Numbered from the stretch's first letter, positions 7,500 through 16,200 are shown. The stretch: 48,335 nucleotides of DNA from Candidatus Rokuibacteriota bacterium (GCA_016188005.1 JACPIQ010000136.1:1-48335); one strand, 5' to 3'. Notes: generated from the letters alone by a model not told the origin. A program made the numbers and translations.

Positions 7500-10219
7500 C
7501 AGCGCGCCCCCGCCGTCTTCTTCGGCTCGGTGGCGCGGAGCCCGGCCAGGACCGGCGGATAGGCCGGATACATCTCCTGCGCGGTCAGGAAGATCTCCCG
7601 CGCGGCGGGCTGGTCGCCCTTCTTCGCGAGGCAGCTGGCCTTGCCCACCATGGAGGAGACCAGGTCGGGGTCGCGGTCCAGCGAAGCGTCGAAGCGCTCG
7701 ACGGCCTGCTCGCACTTGCCCGCCAGCACCGAGACCCAGCCGAGAATGGACTGCGCGTCCGTCAACACCGGGTAGCTGCCCGACTCCGGGAACACGACCC
7801 ACACCGTGCGGTGCTCCGCTCGGCGCTTGGCCTTGAGCGCGCGGTTGAGGCTCGCCTCGGCCTCGGAGGTCTTGCCGAGCTTGTAGAGAGCGTAGCCGTG
7901 GCCGAACCACGCATTGCTGTCGGCCGCGTCGTCCTTGGCGATCTCCTCGAAGAGCTTGCGCGCGGGCTCGAAGGCCTGCCATCTGACATAGCCCCAGGCC
8001 AGGTCGCTCCGGAGATCGCGGTAGTCCTTGCTGCCTGTCAGCTCCCGGAAGGGCTTGTCGTCCGCGTAGCCCGGGATGAGGGTGAGGGCGTAGCGGTAGG
8101 CTGCCTTGGCCTCCCCGGGGCGGTTGAGCTTCACGTAGGTCCAGCCGAGCATGCGATTCACCTCGGGGGAGGCCGGAGCGATTCGGTAGGCCGCCGTGAA
8201 GGCCGCCAGGGCCCCCTTGGCATCCCCGCTGGCGAGCAGCGCCCGGCCGTGGGCGGCCTGGTAGTCGAGCGAGCCGGGCACGAGCGCGGCTGCGCGCCCG
8301 AGCGCGGGAACTGCCCCACCGTGCTGGCCCAGGCCAGCCAGAGCCAGCCCCTGCCCGTACAGGACATCGGCGTCCTCGCCGGCCTTGACGAGCTCCTCGA
8401 ACTCGACGGCAGCCTCCTGGAGCTTGCCGCCGTAGTAGTGGCTCCAGGCATGTCCGCGGCGGGCCTCTCGCACGTACTCGGCCGGAAGCCCGGCGGTGCC
8501 GCTCACCTTCTTGAACAGCGCTGCCGACTCACCGAACTTGCCCTGGTTGTACGCGGCCCAGGCCCCATCCAGCTCGGGGGCGCGCACGCGCCTCAGCTCG
8601 GCGAACCCTCGCAGGGCGGCGGCGTAGCCGGGCGCGTCGGTCAGCGCCTCGGCGAAGAGCTTCTGGGCCTGCTCGGGCTGCTGGCGCCGGAGCGCGATCC
8701 AGCCGATGCCGACCTTCGCCTCGGCCGCCTCCAGCTTCGAGGCGGGCCGGATCTGCTTGAAGGCCTCCTCGGCGCGGTCGACCTTGCCGAGCGCCAGCTC
8801 GGACCAGCCGATGCCGCCGCGAACGAAAGGAAGCGCCGTGACCGGCAGATCTCCCGGGCTGACCAGGAGCGCCTCGAAGGCCTTGATGGCCTGCTCGTGC
8901 TTGCCGAGGTAGAAGAGTTCCCAGGCCCTGTCGTGGGGGCCGAAGCGCGCGGTGCGGAGGGCGGCGAAGCCGTTGGCAGCTGCGGCCAGGCCGGGGATGG
9001 TCCCGTTGGCCTGGACGAAGGCCTTCTCGGCCTTCTCCCACTCCTTGCTCCGCAGCGCGATGAATCCGAGCCCGGCCGTGGCCTCGGCGCCGTTCGGCAG
9101 CTGGCGCAGCGACTCCCGGAAGAGCTTGTCCGCCTCCTCCGCCTCGCCGAGCCCGAGGCGCGACCAGCCGAGACCGTTGAGCACCAGCGGCTTCATGGTC
9201 TCGGGCAGCCGGCCCGGCTCCTTGCGCAGCCGCTCGAAGGCGGCGACGGCCTCTCCGTGCTTGCCGCCGTAGTAGAGCGCCCAGGCATCGTCGAAGGCCT
9301 TGTAGCGCTTGCCCCTGAGCTCGCGCATCCCTTCCAGCGCCCGCCCGTATCCGGGCAAGGCCACCAGCGCGCGGCCGAAACCCGCCTCGGCCTCGTCGAG
9401 GCGGTCCCGCTTGAGGGCGACCCACGCGAGCCCCGCCTCGGCCTCGGCCGGGCGCATCGTCTTGAGCTGGGTGAAGACCTCCGCGGCCCTCGCGGAGTCG
9501 CCCGTCTGCAGGTAGCTCCAGGCGAGGAGGGACTGCACCTCCGGCCATGCGGGCTTGCCCTTCAGGGCCGCCACCAGGTGCGGAATCGCCCTGGCGGGCT
9601 CGCCCTTGGCCACGAAGAGATCACCCAGGCCCCGCTGGCCCTCGTGAGGCTTGTTGGTCCCCGACGGCGTCTGGGCCAGGTGCTCGCGGAATGCAGCCTC
9701 GGATTCCTTGAACTTGCCCTGGGCGAGATGGACGAACCCGAGCCCCAGGTACGGCTCGTCCCATTTCGACGACAGCCTGTTGAGAGCGGTGAACTGCGCG
9801 TGCGCGAGTCGCACCCATCCCTTCTTGAAATAGGTCCAGCCCAGGCCCTTCCGGGCCGAGGCCAGGTCTGGGTTGTTGATGGCCGTGACATCCGCGGCGA
9901 TGTCGAAGGTGATCATCTCGTCGGTCGTGGGACGCCGCTGGGCCGGAGCCTCGCGCAGGACGCTCTTGAAGCGGACCAGCGCCTCGTCGTAGCGCCCCTG
10001 GCCCCAGAGGCTCCACCCCATGAGGAGGCGGGCATCCATCGCGTCCGGCGACTTCGCGAGGATGGCGCCCAGCGCCTTCTCGGCCTCGGCGAACTTCTCC
10101 GCCTTGAAGAGCTTGACCGCCTCGTCCTGACTGGGCGCCGCCACGGCGCCGGCGAGCGCGCCGGCGAGCCCGACCAGAACGACGCACGCCACCACCGACA
10201 CCAGAGATCTCCTGCTCAT
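7499..10219 (-). CDS. Secreted multi-repeat TPR protein
   Basis: A 906-residue protein with a signal peptide (MSRRSLVSVVACVVLVGL, Ala-rich to about residue 30) followed almost entirely by tetratricopeptide repeats. The ATG at 10219 was chosen because a hydrophobic leader starts there and GGGAGGG lies about 8 nt upstream. Besides ordinary 34-residue TPRs, a larger unit of about 125 residues recurs three times; the units begin DAWALYYGGKHGEAVAAF, RAWELFYLGKHEQAIKAF and GAWAAYNQGKFGESAALF. It probably acts in the periplasm or at the envelope as a protein- or peptide-binding scaffold. It is the first gene of the cluster and overlaps the PqqD-like gene by one base. Confidence 0.88.
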   Translation of the reverse strand: MSRRSLVSVVACVVLVGLAGALAGAVAAPSQDEAVKLFKAEKFAEAEKALGAILAKSPDAMDARLLMGWSLWGQGRYDEALVRFKSVLREAPAQRRPTTDEMITFDIAADVTAINNPDLASARKGLGWTYFKKGWVRLAHAQFTALNRLSSKWDEPYLGLGFVHLAQGKFKESEAAFREHLAQTPSGTNKPHEGQRGLGDLFVAKGEPARAIPHLVAALKGKPAWPEVQSLLAWSYLQTGDSARAAEVFTQLKTMRPAEAEAGLAWVALKRDRLDEAEAGFGRALVALPGYGRALEGMRELRGKRYKAFDDAWALYYGGKHGEAVAAFERLRKEPGRLPETMKPLVLNGLGWSRLGLGEAEEADKLFRESLRQLPNGAEATAGLGFIALRSKEWEKAEKAFVQANGTIPGLAAAANGFAALRTARFGPHDRAWELFYLGKHEQAIKAFEALLVSPGDLPVTALPFVRGGIGWSELALGKVDRAEEAFKQIRPASKLEAAEAKVGIGWIALRRQQPEQAQKLFAEALTDAPGYAAALRGFAELRRVRAPELDGAWAAYNQGKFGESAALFKKVSGTAGLPAEYVREARRGHAWSHYYGGKLQEAAVEFEELVKAGEDADVLYGQGLALAGLGQHGGAVPALGRAAALVPGSLDYQAAHGRALLASGDAKGALAAFTAAYRIAPASPEVNRMLGWTYVKLNRPGEAKAAYRYALTLIPGYADDKPFRELTGSKDYRDLRSDLAWGYVRWQAFEPARKLFEEIAKDDAADSNAWFGHGYALYKLGKTSEAEASLNRALKAKRRAEHRTVWVVFPESGSYPVLTDAQSILGWVSVLAGKCEQAVERFDASLDRDPDLVSSMVGKASCLAKKGDQPAAREIFLTAQEMYPAYPPVLAGLRATEPKKTAGAR

Positions 10220-10734
10220 CGCGGTCCCTCCCCTCGCCCCGACCCGCCTGGTCGCGGTGACTGGCGGATGGAGCGGCCTCCCGGTGACCAGCAGCTGCGG
10301 CGCGGCGGCACCCTGTGACAGCGCCCGCACGCCGGATGTTGTGGCATGGGGGACTCAGGTGCACGGGCGATGCCACCGGCCGCATGAGTCAGAGCTCCCT
10401 GAAAATCACCGAGTTGGCTCTGGAGGGGACGGGAGGAGCCCCGGGGGAATGCCAGGTTGGCACGCCGCCTTGCCGGGCTGGCACATCCGCGGAGCCTGAA
10501 CCTTTCCCCGGTGCCGGACGCAGATGGCGGACATCGCGATCGGTCGGGCGGCGGCGCTGGACAAGACCGGGTGCAACGCCCGGGTCTCGAGAGGAATGGC
10601 CGCGGGGCCCGCGGGAGAGGCGGCCGGAGCGCGAGGGCGGGCGCCGAGGAACGAGTCTGACGGCTCCTTGACCGTCTCGCAGGTCCGGTGCTAGACTGCG
10701 CGAGTTTCACATCCAAGACAATGCGTTCACCCAG
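10220..10734. other. Divergent intergenic region with inverted TGGCA motifs
   Basis: This 515-bp region separates the minus-strand cluster from the plus-strand hydrolase/TRAP operon. No credible gene is seen. It contains a palindrome TGCCAGGTTGGCA (10450-10462) and a further TGGCAC at 10479-10484 on the same face (TGGCAC at 10458 and 10479, 21 nt apart), which could be an operator. A sigma70-like promoter for the plus-strand operon lies at 10668-10697. I did not find a convincing promoter for the minus-strand TPR gene. Confidence 0.4.
10668..10697 (+). promoter_or_regulatory. Sigma70-like promoter of the hydrolase/TRAP operon
   Basis: TTGACC (10668-10673), an 18-nt spacer and TAGACT (10692-10697). 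Predicted transcription would begin near 10704, about 30 nt before the TTG start of the first hydrolase-fold gene. Confidence 0.6.
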
Positions 10735-11568
10735 TTGAACACCTCGGGCCTGCGCACGCCCGGCACCGGCCTCGCGTACGACGACGACTGGTTCGGGCCG
10801 CCGTGGCGGCAGCCCGAGATCGCCGTGCTCCTGCACGGCATCGCGGAGTCCGCGCAGGCATGGCGCTGCTGGGTGCCGCACCTCGCCGCTCAGCTTCGCG
10901 TGGTGCGCCCGGACCTGCCGGGGTTCGGCCGCTCGCCGCTGCCCCCGCCGAGCTTCGACTGGTCGCCTCCCGCCTTCGCAGCCGAGGTGGCCCGCCTCCT
11001 CGATGCGCTCGGTCTCGACGCCGTGCACGTCGTCGGCGCCAAGTACGGTGGAACGATCGCGATGCAGTTCGCCGCCGACTTTCCCGACCGCACGCGGACG
11101 CTCTCCGTGCTCAGCTCCCCCGTCGCCGCGGCCGGATCAGGCGGGCGCGTCGACCTCGCCACGTTCGCCGGGCGGATCCGGCGGGACGGCGTGCGGGCGT
11201 GGGCGGCAGAGACGCAGCGCGCCCGCCTCGGCCCCGACGCCTCCGAGGAGCACGTGCGGTGGTGGACCGAGGGGCTGATGGCGCGCGCACGCCCCGAGGC
11301 CTGCATCGGGGCCACCGCCGCCGCGGGCCGGCTCGACATCCGGGCCGCGCTGCCGAGGATCCAGGCGCCCGCGCTCATCTGCACGACCGAGGGGAGCGCG
11401 CTGCAGTCCGTGGACACCGTCCGTGCCTACCAGGCGCTCATCCCGCGCTCGTCGCTGCGCGTGCTGCCCGGGGCGGCCTACCACGTGGCCGCGGTGCGGC
11501 CCGACGAGTGCGCGCGCCTGGTCCTGGAGTTCATCGCCGAACAGAGGAGAACGCCGTGGCATTCCTGA
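10735..11568 (+). CDS. Alpha/beta-hydrolase-fold protein lacking the nucleophile (1)
   Basis: A 277-residue protein with the alpha/beta-hydrolase fold: oxyanion strand VLLHGIAESAQAW (31-43), DLPGFGRS (60-67), and a late His in AAYHVAAVRPDE. At the nucleophile elbow, where the family has G-x-S-x-G, it reads GAKYG (101-105), so the catalytic serine is lysine. Esterase or hydrolase chemistry is therefore unlikely in its usual form. It may be a binding protein or have adopted another reaction. The start is a TTG, the only standard start near the beginning of the fold. It overlaps the next, related gene by 13 nt and is the first gene of an operon with a TRAP transporter. Confidence 0.85.
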   Translation: MNTSGLRTPGTGLAYDDDWFGPPWRQPEIAVLLHGIAESAQAWRCWVPHLAAQLRVVRPDLPGFGRSPLPPPSFDWSPPAFAAEVARLLDALGLDAVHVVGAKYGGTIAMQFAADFPDRTRTLSVLSSPVAAAGSGGRVDLATFAGRIRRDGVRAWAAETQRARLGPDASEEHVRWWTEGLMARARPEACIGATAAAGRLDIRAALPRIQAPALICTTEGSALQSVDTVRAYQALIPRSSLRVLPGAAYHVAAVRPDECARLVLEFIAEQRRTPWHS

Positions 11569-12362
11569 CCCTGCCCGACGGCGCGCGGATCGCCTACGAC
11601 GAGCACGACTTCACGGAGCCCTGGAGGCCGGCGCGCCCCGTCATCCTCGTGCACGGGTTCAGCAAGAACCGCCGCTTCTGGTACGACTGGATTCCCGCCC
11701 TCGCGCGCCGGTACCGGGTGATCAACCTCGACCAGCGGGGCCACGGCGACTCGAGCCTTCCGCCCCGCGACTTCACCATGGGGCTGGAGCCGTTCGCCGC
11801 CGACCTCGTCGGCGCGCTCGACCAGCTCGGGCTCGACGCCGCCACCTTCGTCATGGCGGAGTTCTCCTCGTCGGTGGCCGTGGAGCTGGCCGCGCGGTAT
11901 CCGGGGCGCGTGCGCGCCCTCGTGCTCCCCGGCTTCGGCTACAACTGGCGCGCCTCCCCCGCGGTGGACTGGGAGGGCTGGGCGCGCACGGCGGAGCGCG
12001 AAGGGGCGGAGCAGTGGGCGCGCCAGACGAACCACCTTCGCCTGCCCAGGGACGCCGACCCCGAGCTGCGCGAGTGGTACGTGACGCAGCAAGCCCGCGT
12101 GCCCGGCTGGCTGCTCGCAAAGGTGTTCCGCTACGCCGGGCAGCTCGACCTCACCCCTCGCCTGCCCCTCGTCAAGGCTCCCACGCTGATCCTCACCGGC
12201 AGCGAGTCGCAGCAGGACACGCTGGAGAGCGTCCGCCGGGCGGCCGGGCGGATGCCGCGGGCCGAGATGGTGGTCCTCGAGGGAGCGCCCTTCAACGTGA
12301 TGAGCGCGCGGCCGGCCGACAGCATCGCCGCCACGCTCGCATTCCTCGAGCGGAACGCCTGA
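11556..12362 (+). CDS. Alpha/beta-hydrolase-fold protein lacking the nucleophile (2)
   Basis: A 268-residue paralogue of the preceding gene (GARIAYDEHDFTEPW versus GTGLAYDDDWFGPPW). It has VILVHGFSKNRRFW (29-42) and LDQRGHGDSS, but at the nucleophile elbow reads AEFSS (101-105), putting Phe in place of Ser, and near the C-terminus APFNVMSARP carries Asn where the catalytic His is expected. Two of three triad residues are therefore missing. The GTG start has GAGGAGA upstream. Tandem non-catalytic hydrolase-fold proteins before a TRAP transporter suggest substrate binding or an unusual lyase-type step on the transported acid, but this is inference. Confidence 0.85.
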   Translation: MAFLTLPDGARIAYDEHDFTEPWRPARPVILVHGFSKNRRFWYDWIPALARRYRVINLDQRGHGDSSLPPRDFTMGLEPFAADLVGALDQLGLDAATFVMAEFSSSVAVELAARYPGRVRALVLPGFGYNWRASPAVDWEGWARTAEREGAEQWARQTNHLRLPRDADPELREWYVTQQARVPGWLLAKVFRYAGQLDLTPRLPLVKAPTLILTGSESQQDTLESVRRAAGRMPRAEMVVLEGAPFNVMSARPADSIAATLAFLERNA

Positions 12363-12396
12363 ACAGGAGACGACGACGAGGACGACGCCGATCCGT

Positions 12397-13407
12397 GTGA
12401 TGTCCCTGGGGGCCCTGTGCGCGCTCGCCCTGGGGTGGTCGAGCCCGGCCGCGCCGGCCGAAATCACCGTGAAGATCGCGGACCACTTCCCGGCGGGCCA
12501 CGTGATCCCGCAGACGCTCACCAAGCCGTGGATGGCGCGGGTCGAGGAGCTGTCCGGCAAGCGCGTCGGGTTCACCCACTTCCCCGCCCAGCAGCTCGTG
12601 AAGCAGGTCGAGGCCCTGGGCGCCGTGCAGCGGCGGGTGGTCGACATCGCGCTCGTCAACCCCGGGCTCTTTCCCACCGAGTTCGCCCTCACGGGCGTCA
12701 CCTTCCTGCCGAACGGCTACGACTCGGTCGCTCACGGTGGCCGCGCCCTCCAGCGGCTGTTCCAGCACGCCGCGATCCAGGACGAGTTCCGGCGAGCCGG
12801 CGTGCGGGTGCTCCTCATCGAGCCGCTCGACGCGTACGAGGCGCTGACCGGGAAGCCCGTGAAGACGCCGGCGGACCTGCGCGGGTTGAAGATCCGGGCG
12901 GCGGGCGAGGGCCAGGTGGCGGCCGCGCGGGCGCTCGGCAGTACGCCGGTCACGATGGCGGCTCCCGAGATGTACACGGGCATGCAGCGCCGCACGCTCG
13001 ACGGCCTGCTCTTTCCCTACAGCGTCGCGAAGTCGTACAAGCTCGGCGAGGTGACGAAGCACGGGACCATCGGCGCGAACATCGCCTACGCCCACGTCCT
13101 CTACTGCGTGAACGAGACCGCCTGGAGCTCGTGGCCGGCGGAGGTGCGGGCGGCCATGATGAAGGCGGCGGAGGAGATCATGCCGCGGGCGTGGGTGGAC
13201 CTGGACAAGTCCACGCTGGCGACCATCGAGTCCTTCCGGGCCTCCGGTGTCACGGTCACCGACGTCGCCAAGGGCGGCGCGCGCAAGGAGTGGGAGGACG
13301 CGCTCCGGCCCGTGCGCGACCAGTGGGCGGCGAGCATGAAGGCGCGAGGCCTGGCTGGGTCCGAGGCCCTGGAGGCGTGGGACAAGGCGCTCGCCGGGAG
13401 CCGCTGA
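12397..13407 (+). CDS. dctP: TRAP transporter substrate-binding protein, DctP family
   Basis: A 336-residue DctP-type periplasmic binding protein. It opens with a short hydrophobic leader ending SSPAAPA, then ITVKIADHFPAGH, the core VKTPADLRGLKIRAAG (an Arg in this motif normally pairs with the ligand carboxylate), YTGMQRRTLDGLLFPYS, and a helical C-terminus. It delivers an organic acid to the DctQM permease encoded next. GTG at 12397 or the adjacent ATG at 12400 could start it. The leader is short and lacks N-terminal charge in either case, and in-frame codons upstream encode Arg-rich sequence without a standard start codon. It lies 34 nt after the second hydrolase-fold gene, in the same operon. 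Confidence 0.92.
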   Translation: MMSLGALCALALGWSSPAAPAEITVKIADHFPAGHVIPQTLTKPWMARVEELSGKRVGFTHFPAQQLVKQVEALGAVQRRVVDIALVNPGLFPTEFALTGVTFLPNGYDSVAHGGRALQRLFQHAAIQDEFRRAGVRVLLIEPLDAYEALTGKPVKTPADLRGLKIRAAGEGQVAAARALGSTPVTMAAPEMYTGMQRRTLDGLLFPYSVAKSYKLGEVTKHGTIGANIAYAHVLYCVNETAWSSWPAEVRAAMMKAAEEIMPRAWVDLDKSTLATIESFRASGVTVTDVAKGGARKEWEDALRPVRDQWAASMKARGLAGSEALEAWDKALAGSR

Positions 13408-13414
13408 GCCCCGC

Positions 13415-13903
13415 GTGTTCGCCCTCGTCGATCGCGCCTGCCGTCTCGTCACCGCGGCCGTGACGTTCGCGACGATGCTGCTCATCGTCGCGGACGCGAC
13501 CGGGCGCAGCCTCCGCATTCCCGTTGCCGGGGCCGTGGAGATCATCGAGGAGTACCTCATGGTCGCCATCGTCTTCCTGGCCATGGGCTTCGCCTATGGC
13601 GAGGGGCGGCACATCCGCATCGAGCTGTTCGCGCGGTGGCTGCCGTGGATCGGCCGCGCCCCCGTCCGCATCGGCGTCGCCGCAGTGTCGCTCGTGTACT
13701 TCGCGCTCATCGCCTGGCAGGGCCTGGGCCAGACGCGGGAGGCCCTCGCCATCGACAAGCGGTCGGCGAGCGAGCTGGCCTACCCGATGGCCCCCGCCTA
13801 CGCGCTCGTCGTCGTCGGCTCCCTGATCATGTGCCTCTGGCTGCTGCGCGACATCGCGGCGCTGGCCCGCGGCCGGGTCCGTGGGGCGGAGGGCCACATG
13901 TGA
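13415..13903 (+). CDS. dctQ: TRAP transporter small permease subunit, DctQ family
   Basis: A 162-residue protein with four predicted membrane helices (about 15-33, 47-65, 88-106 and 128-147) and the family feature EIIEEYLMVAIVF followed by GEGRHIRIELF. It forms the membrane complex with DctM. The start is GTG, 7 nt after the dctP stop. Its stop overlaps the start of dctM as GTGA. Confidence 0.9.
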   Translation: MFALVDRACRLVTAAVTFATMLLIVADATGRSLRIPVAGAVEIIEEYLMVAIVFLAMGFAYGEGRHIRIELFARWLPWIGRAPVRIGVAAVSLVYFALIAWQGLGQTREALAIDKRSASELAYPMAPAYALVVVGSLIMCLWLLRDIAALARGRVRGAEGHM

Positions 13904-15189
13904 CGGTCGCGATCCCGATCGGCCTGCTCATGGTCCTCTTCATCGTCGGCATGCCGATCGGCATCGCCCTCGGGGTGGCAGGCCTGCTCGGCCTCTACCT
14001 CGCGGGCGGCGCCGACGTGGCCCTCGGGCTCCTCGCCCTCAATCCCTACCGGGAGTCGGCCAGCTTCATCCTGTCCGCGGTGCCCATGTTCGTGCTCATG
14101 GCGGAGTTCTCCACGCGCGGCGGTCTCGCCCGTGACCTCTACCACGCGGCGTACAAGTGGACGGGGCACTGGCCGGGGGGCCTCGGGATGGCGGCCATCT
14201 TCTCGTCGGCGGCGATGGGCGCGATGTCGGGCGCGAGCACGGCCTCCGCGGCCGCCATCGCCGGCGCGAGCATGGACGAGATGACCCGCTACGGCTACGA
14301 CCGCTCCTTCGCCGCGGGGACCATCGCCATGGGGGGGACGCTCGCCATCATGATCCCGCCCAGCATTCCGATGGTGATCTACGGCGTCCAGACGGAGACG
14401 TCGATCGGCCAGCTCTTCATCGCCGGGGTCATTCCCGGCATCCTCACCGCCCTCCTCTACGCCGCCGTCGTGTGGGGCTGGGTGCGCTTCGTGCCCCGCA
14501 TCGCCCCGCGCGTCCTCCCCTTCTCGCGACACGAGCACCTGGAGTCGCTCAAGCCCGTCTGGACGATCGTGGTCCTGGTGACCCTCATCATCGGCGGCAT
14601 GTACGCGGGATTCTTCACTCCGACGGAAGCGGGCGCCGTGGGAGCGGCGGGCGCCCTCGTCATCACGATCGCGATGGGCCGCCTCGGACTGCGTGAGATC
14701 CTCCCCGCGCTCTACAACACGGCGATGACGACGACGATGATCATGACGATCGTGATCGGCGCTCACTTCTTCAGCTTCTTCCTGACCATCGCCGGCGTGA
14801 CGCAGACGGTGAGCAGCATCCTCACCTCCGTGCCCCTCAGCCCCGTGGCCACGCTCGTGCTGATCATCCTGCCGATCTACCTCGTGCTCGGCATGTTCAT
14901 GGACAACGTGCCGATCTTGCTCCTCACGCTGCCCGTCGTGTTCCCCGCGGTGACGGCGATGGGGTTCGACCCCATCTGGTTCGGCGTCATCGTGATCGCG
15001 ATGGGCGAGGTGGGCCTGGTCACCCCGCCCGTGGGCCTCACGGTGTTCGTGGTGAGCTCGGTGGCCAAGGTGCCCCTCGACGAGGTGTTCCGCGGCGCCC
15101 TGCCCTTCCTGCTCGCCGAAGCCGCCGCCATCGCCCTGCTCATCCTCGTGCCCGGGCTCGCGACGTTCCTGCCCAATCTGATGCGCTGA
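13900..15189 (+). CDS. dctM: TRAP transporter large permease subunit, DctM family
   Basis: A 429-residue membrane protein with about 11-12 hydrophobic segments and DctM hallmarks: AVPMFVLMAEFSTRGG, MGAMSGASTASAAAIAGASMD, TIAMGGTLAIMIPPSIPMVIYG, FFTPTEAGAVGA and GEVGLVTPPVGLTVFV. It is the ion-coupled transport channel for the acid bound by DctP. The GTG at 13900 overlaps the DctQ stop codon, and the length is normal for the family. It ends the intact part of the operon; decayed genes follow. Confidence 0.93.
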   Translation: MTVAIPIGLLMVLFIVGMPIGIALGVAGLLGLYLAGGADVALGLLALNPYRESASFILSAVPMFVLMAEFSTRGGLARDLYHAAYKWTGHWPGGLGMAAIFSSAAMGAMSGASTASAAAIAGASMDEMTRYGYDRSFAAGTIAMGGTLAIMIPPSIPMVIYGVQTETSIGQLFIAGVIPGILTALLYAAVVWGWVRFVPRIAPRVLPFSRHEHLESLKPVWTIVVLVTLIIGGMYAGFFTPTEAGAVGAAGALVITIAMGRLGLREILPALYNTAMTTTMIMTIVIGAHFFSFFLTIAGVTQTVSSILTSVPLSPVATLVLIILPIYLVLGMFMDNVPILLLTLPVVFPAVTAMGFDPIWFGVIVIAMGEVGLVTPPVGLTVFVVSSVAKVPLDEVFRGALPFLLAEAAAIALLILVPGLATFLPNLMR

Positions 15190-15202
15190 AGGAGGCTTCC
15201 CC

Positions 15203-15745
15203 ATGTCTGATCAACATCGGCGGCGGCATCCCCGGCGAGATCGACAAGGCGATCCTGGGCATGCCGGGCAAGTACACCTTCTGCCTCGGCGAGAACGAGG
15301 AGGAGAGCCCGTGGGAGCCCCTTCACGTCGCGCGCGGCCTGTCGCCCGTCATCATGGCGTCCGCCACGAGGTGGAGGGCGCCCTCGGCGTCGCCGGAGAG
15401 GATCAGCACGTTGTTCGTGCCCTGGGCGCCCACGACCGTGACGGCGCTCGCCTCTTCGAGCACGCCCGCATCCCGGTGGAGCGCTTCCCCGCCCGCGAGA
15501 TCGTCCCCAGCAAGCCCATGTCGATCCGCGCTGTCATCGATGGCGCCGTGTGCGCGGTGCGGTCTCCCGAGGACCTCCTCGTCGTGGTGGCGGGCGGCGC
15601 CGAGCCGTACCACATCACCTACTGCGCGAGTATCGGCGACTGCCGGGCGATCACCCGCGCCATCGGGGGCTGACGACCTCGTGGAGGTCATCGAGACGTT
15701 CGCCGCCTCCCCGGGCGAGCGTGCCGCCGACCGAAGCAGTCCGCG
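15203..15745 (+). pseudogene. Frameshifted remnant of an unrecognised gene
   Basis: Protein-like sequence switches frame at least twice. One frame carries LINIGGGIPGEIDKAILG and CLGENEEESPWEPLHVARGL up to about 15350. A second frame then carries IPVERFPAREIVPSKPMS and PEDLLVVVAGGAEPYHITY up to 15670. Dropping one G from the G run at 15665-15669 lets the reading continue as GADDLVEVIETFAASPGER. A complete 156-codon frame opens at 15203 but its first half has the Arg/Pro/His-rich look of an out-of-frame reading. I do not recognise the parent family. Either the gene is dead or the assembly has indel errors here. Confidence 0.5.
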
Positions 15746-15919
15746 ATGCGCGTCCTCGACCTCCTCGAGGTGCTTGCCGCCTCGCCGGAGGCGCTCAGCC
15801 TCAGTGACCTCGCCCGCCGGCTGGCGATTCCCAAGAGCAGCGCCTCGGCGCTACTGGCGACGCTGGCGAGGCGGGGCTACGTGACGAGGAACGGTGGGAG
15901 CCGAACGACGGCGGGCTGA
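15746..15919 (+). pseudogene. IclR-type regulator, N-terminal stub only
   Basis: 57 codons encode the start of an IclR winged helix-turn-helix (RVLDLLEVLAASPEALSLS, then DLARRLAIPKSSASALLATL and ARRGYVTR) and then stop. The about 180-residue effector domain is missing. The TGA overlaps the ATG of the next fragment (TGATG), perhaps by chance at a deletion joint. As a relic it suggests that the TRAP operon once had a local IclR regulator. Confidence 0.6.
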
Positions 15920-16200
15920 TGGCGCTGCGGTTCGTGCGCGAGCAGCAGTACGATCCCACGATCCTCGCCGCGCATTGCTTCGCCGAGGTGGACCCGGAGT
16001 TCGCCGGGCGGGTCAAGCCGGGTGACCTCGTGGTGGCCGGCCGGAGCTTCGGCTACGGCAACGCGCACATCCAGGGCTTCCTCGGGCTCAAGGGGCTGGG
16101 CGTCGATCTCCTGGCCGAGTCGATGTCCCGCGGGGCTTTTCGGGCGGCCATCAACGCCGGCGTGCCCCTGGGTGTGCCGGCCCCGGGGCTCTCGGTCGGG
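15919..16200 (+). pseudogene. Aconitase-swivel / LeuD-like small-subunit fragment
   Basis: The translation carries DPEFAGRVKPGDLVVAGRSF, a GYGNAHIQG segment in place of the usual CGSSREHA, then a helix ending FRAAINAGVPLGVP, which matches the core of 3-isopropylmalate dehydratase small subunits. The N-terminal strand (…DVDTD…) and everything after about codon 92 are lost. The frame then runs on into sequence that is protein-like only on the other strand. It is best read as a truncated relic. Confidence 0.55.

Noticed and set aside
10458-10473. Sigma54-like promoter TGGCACGCCGCCTTGC, attractive because an NtrC-type regulator is nearby
   Set aside because: The GG and GC elements are separated by 11 nt, one more than the strict sigma54 spacing, and a good sigma70-like promoter lies closer to the operon.
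15203-15673. Intact 156-residue gene after dctM
   Set aside because: Protein-like sequence in the first half is in another frame; the frame is only sensible from about 15440 onward, so I treat it as part of a frameshifted gene.
15323-15691. Minus-strand frame with a sensible-looking ending antisense to the remnant
   Set aside because: The plus strand carries longer protein-like stretches with continuity across indels, and no family match is evident on the minus strand.
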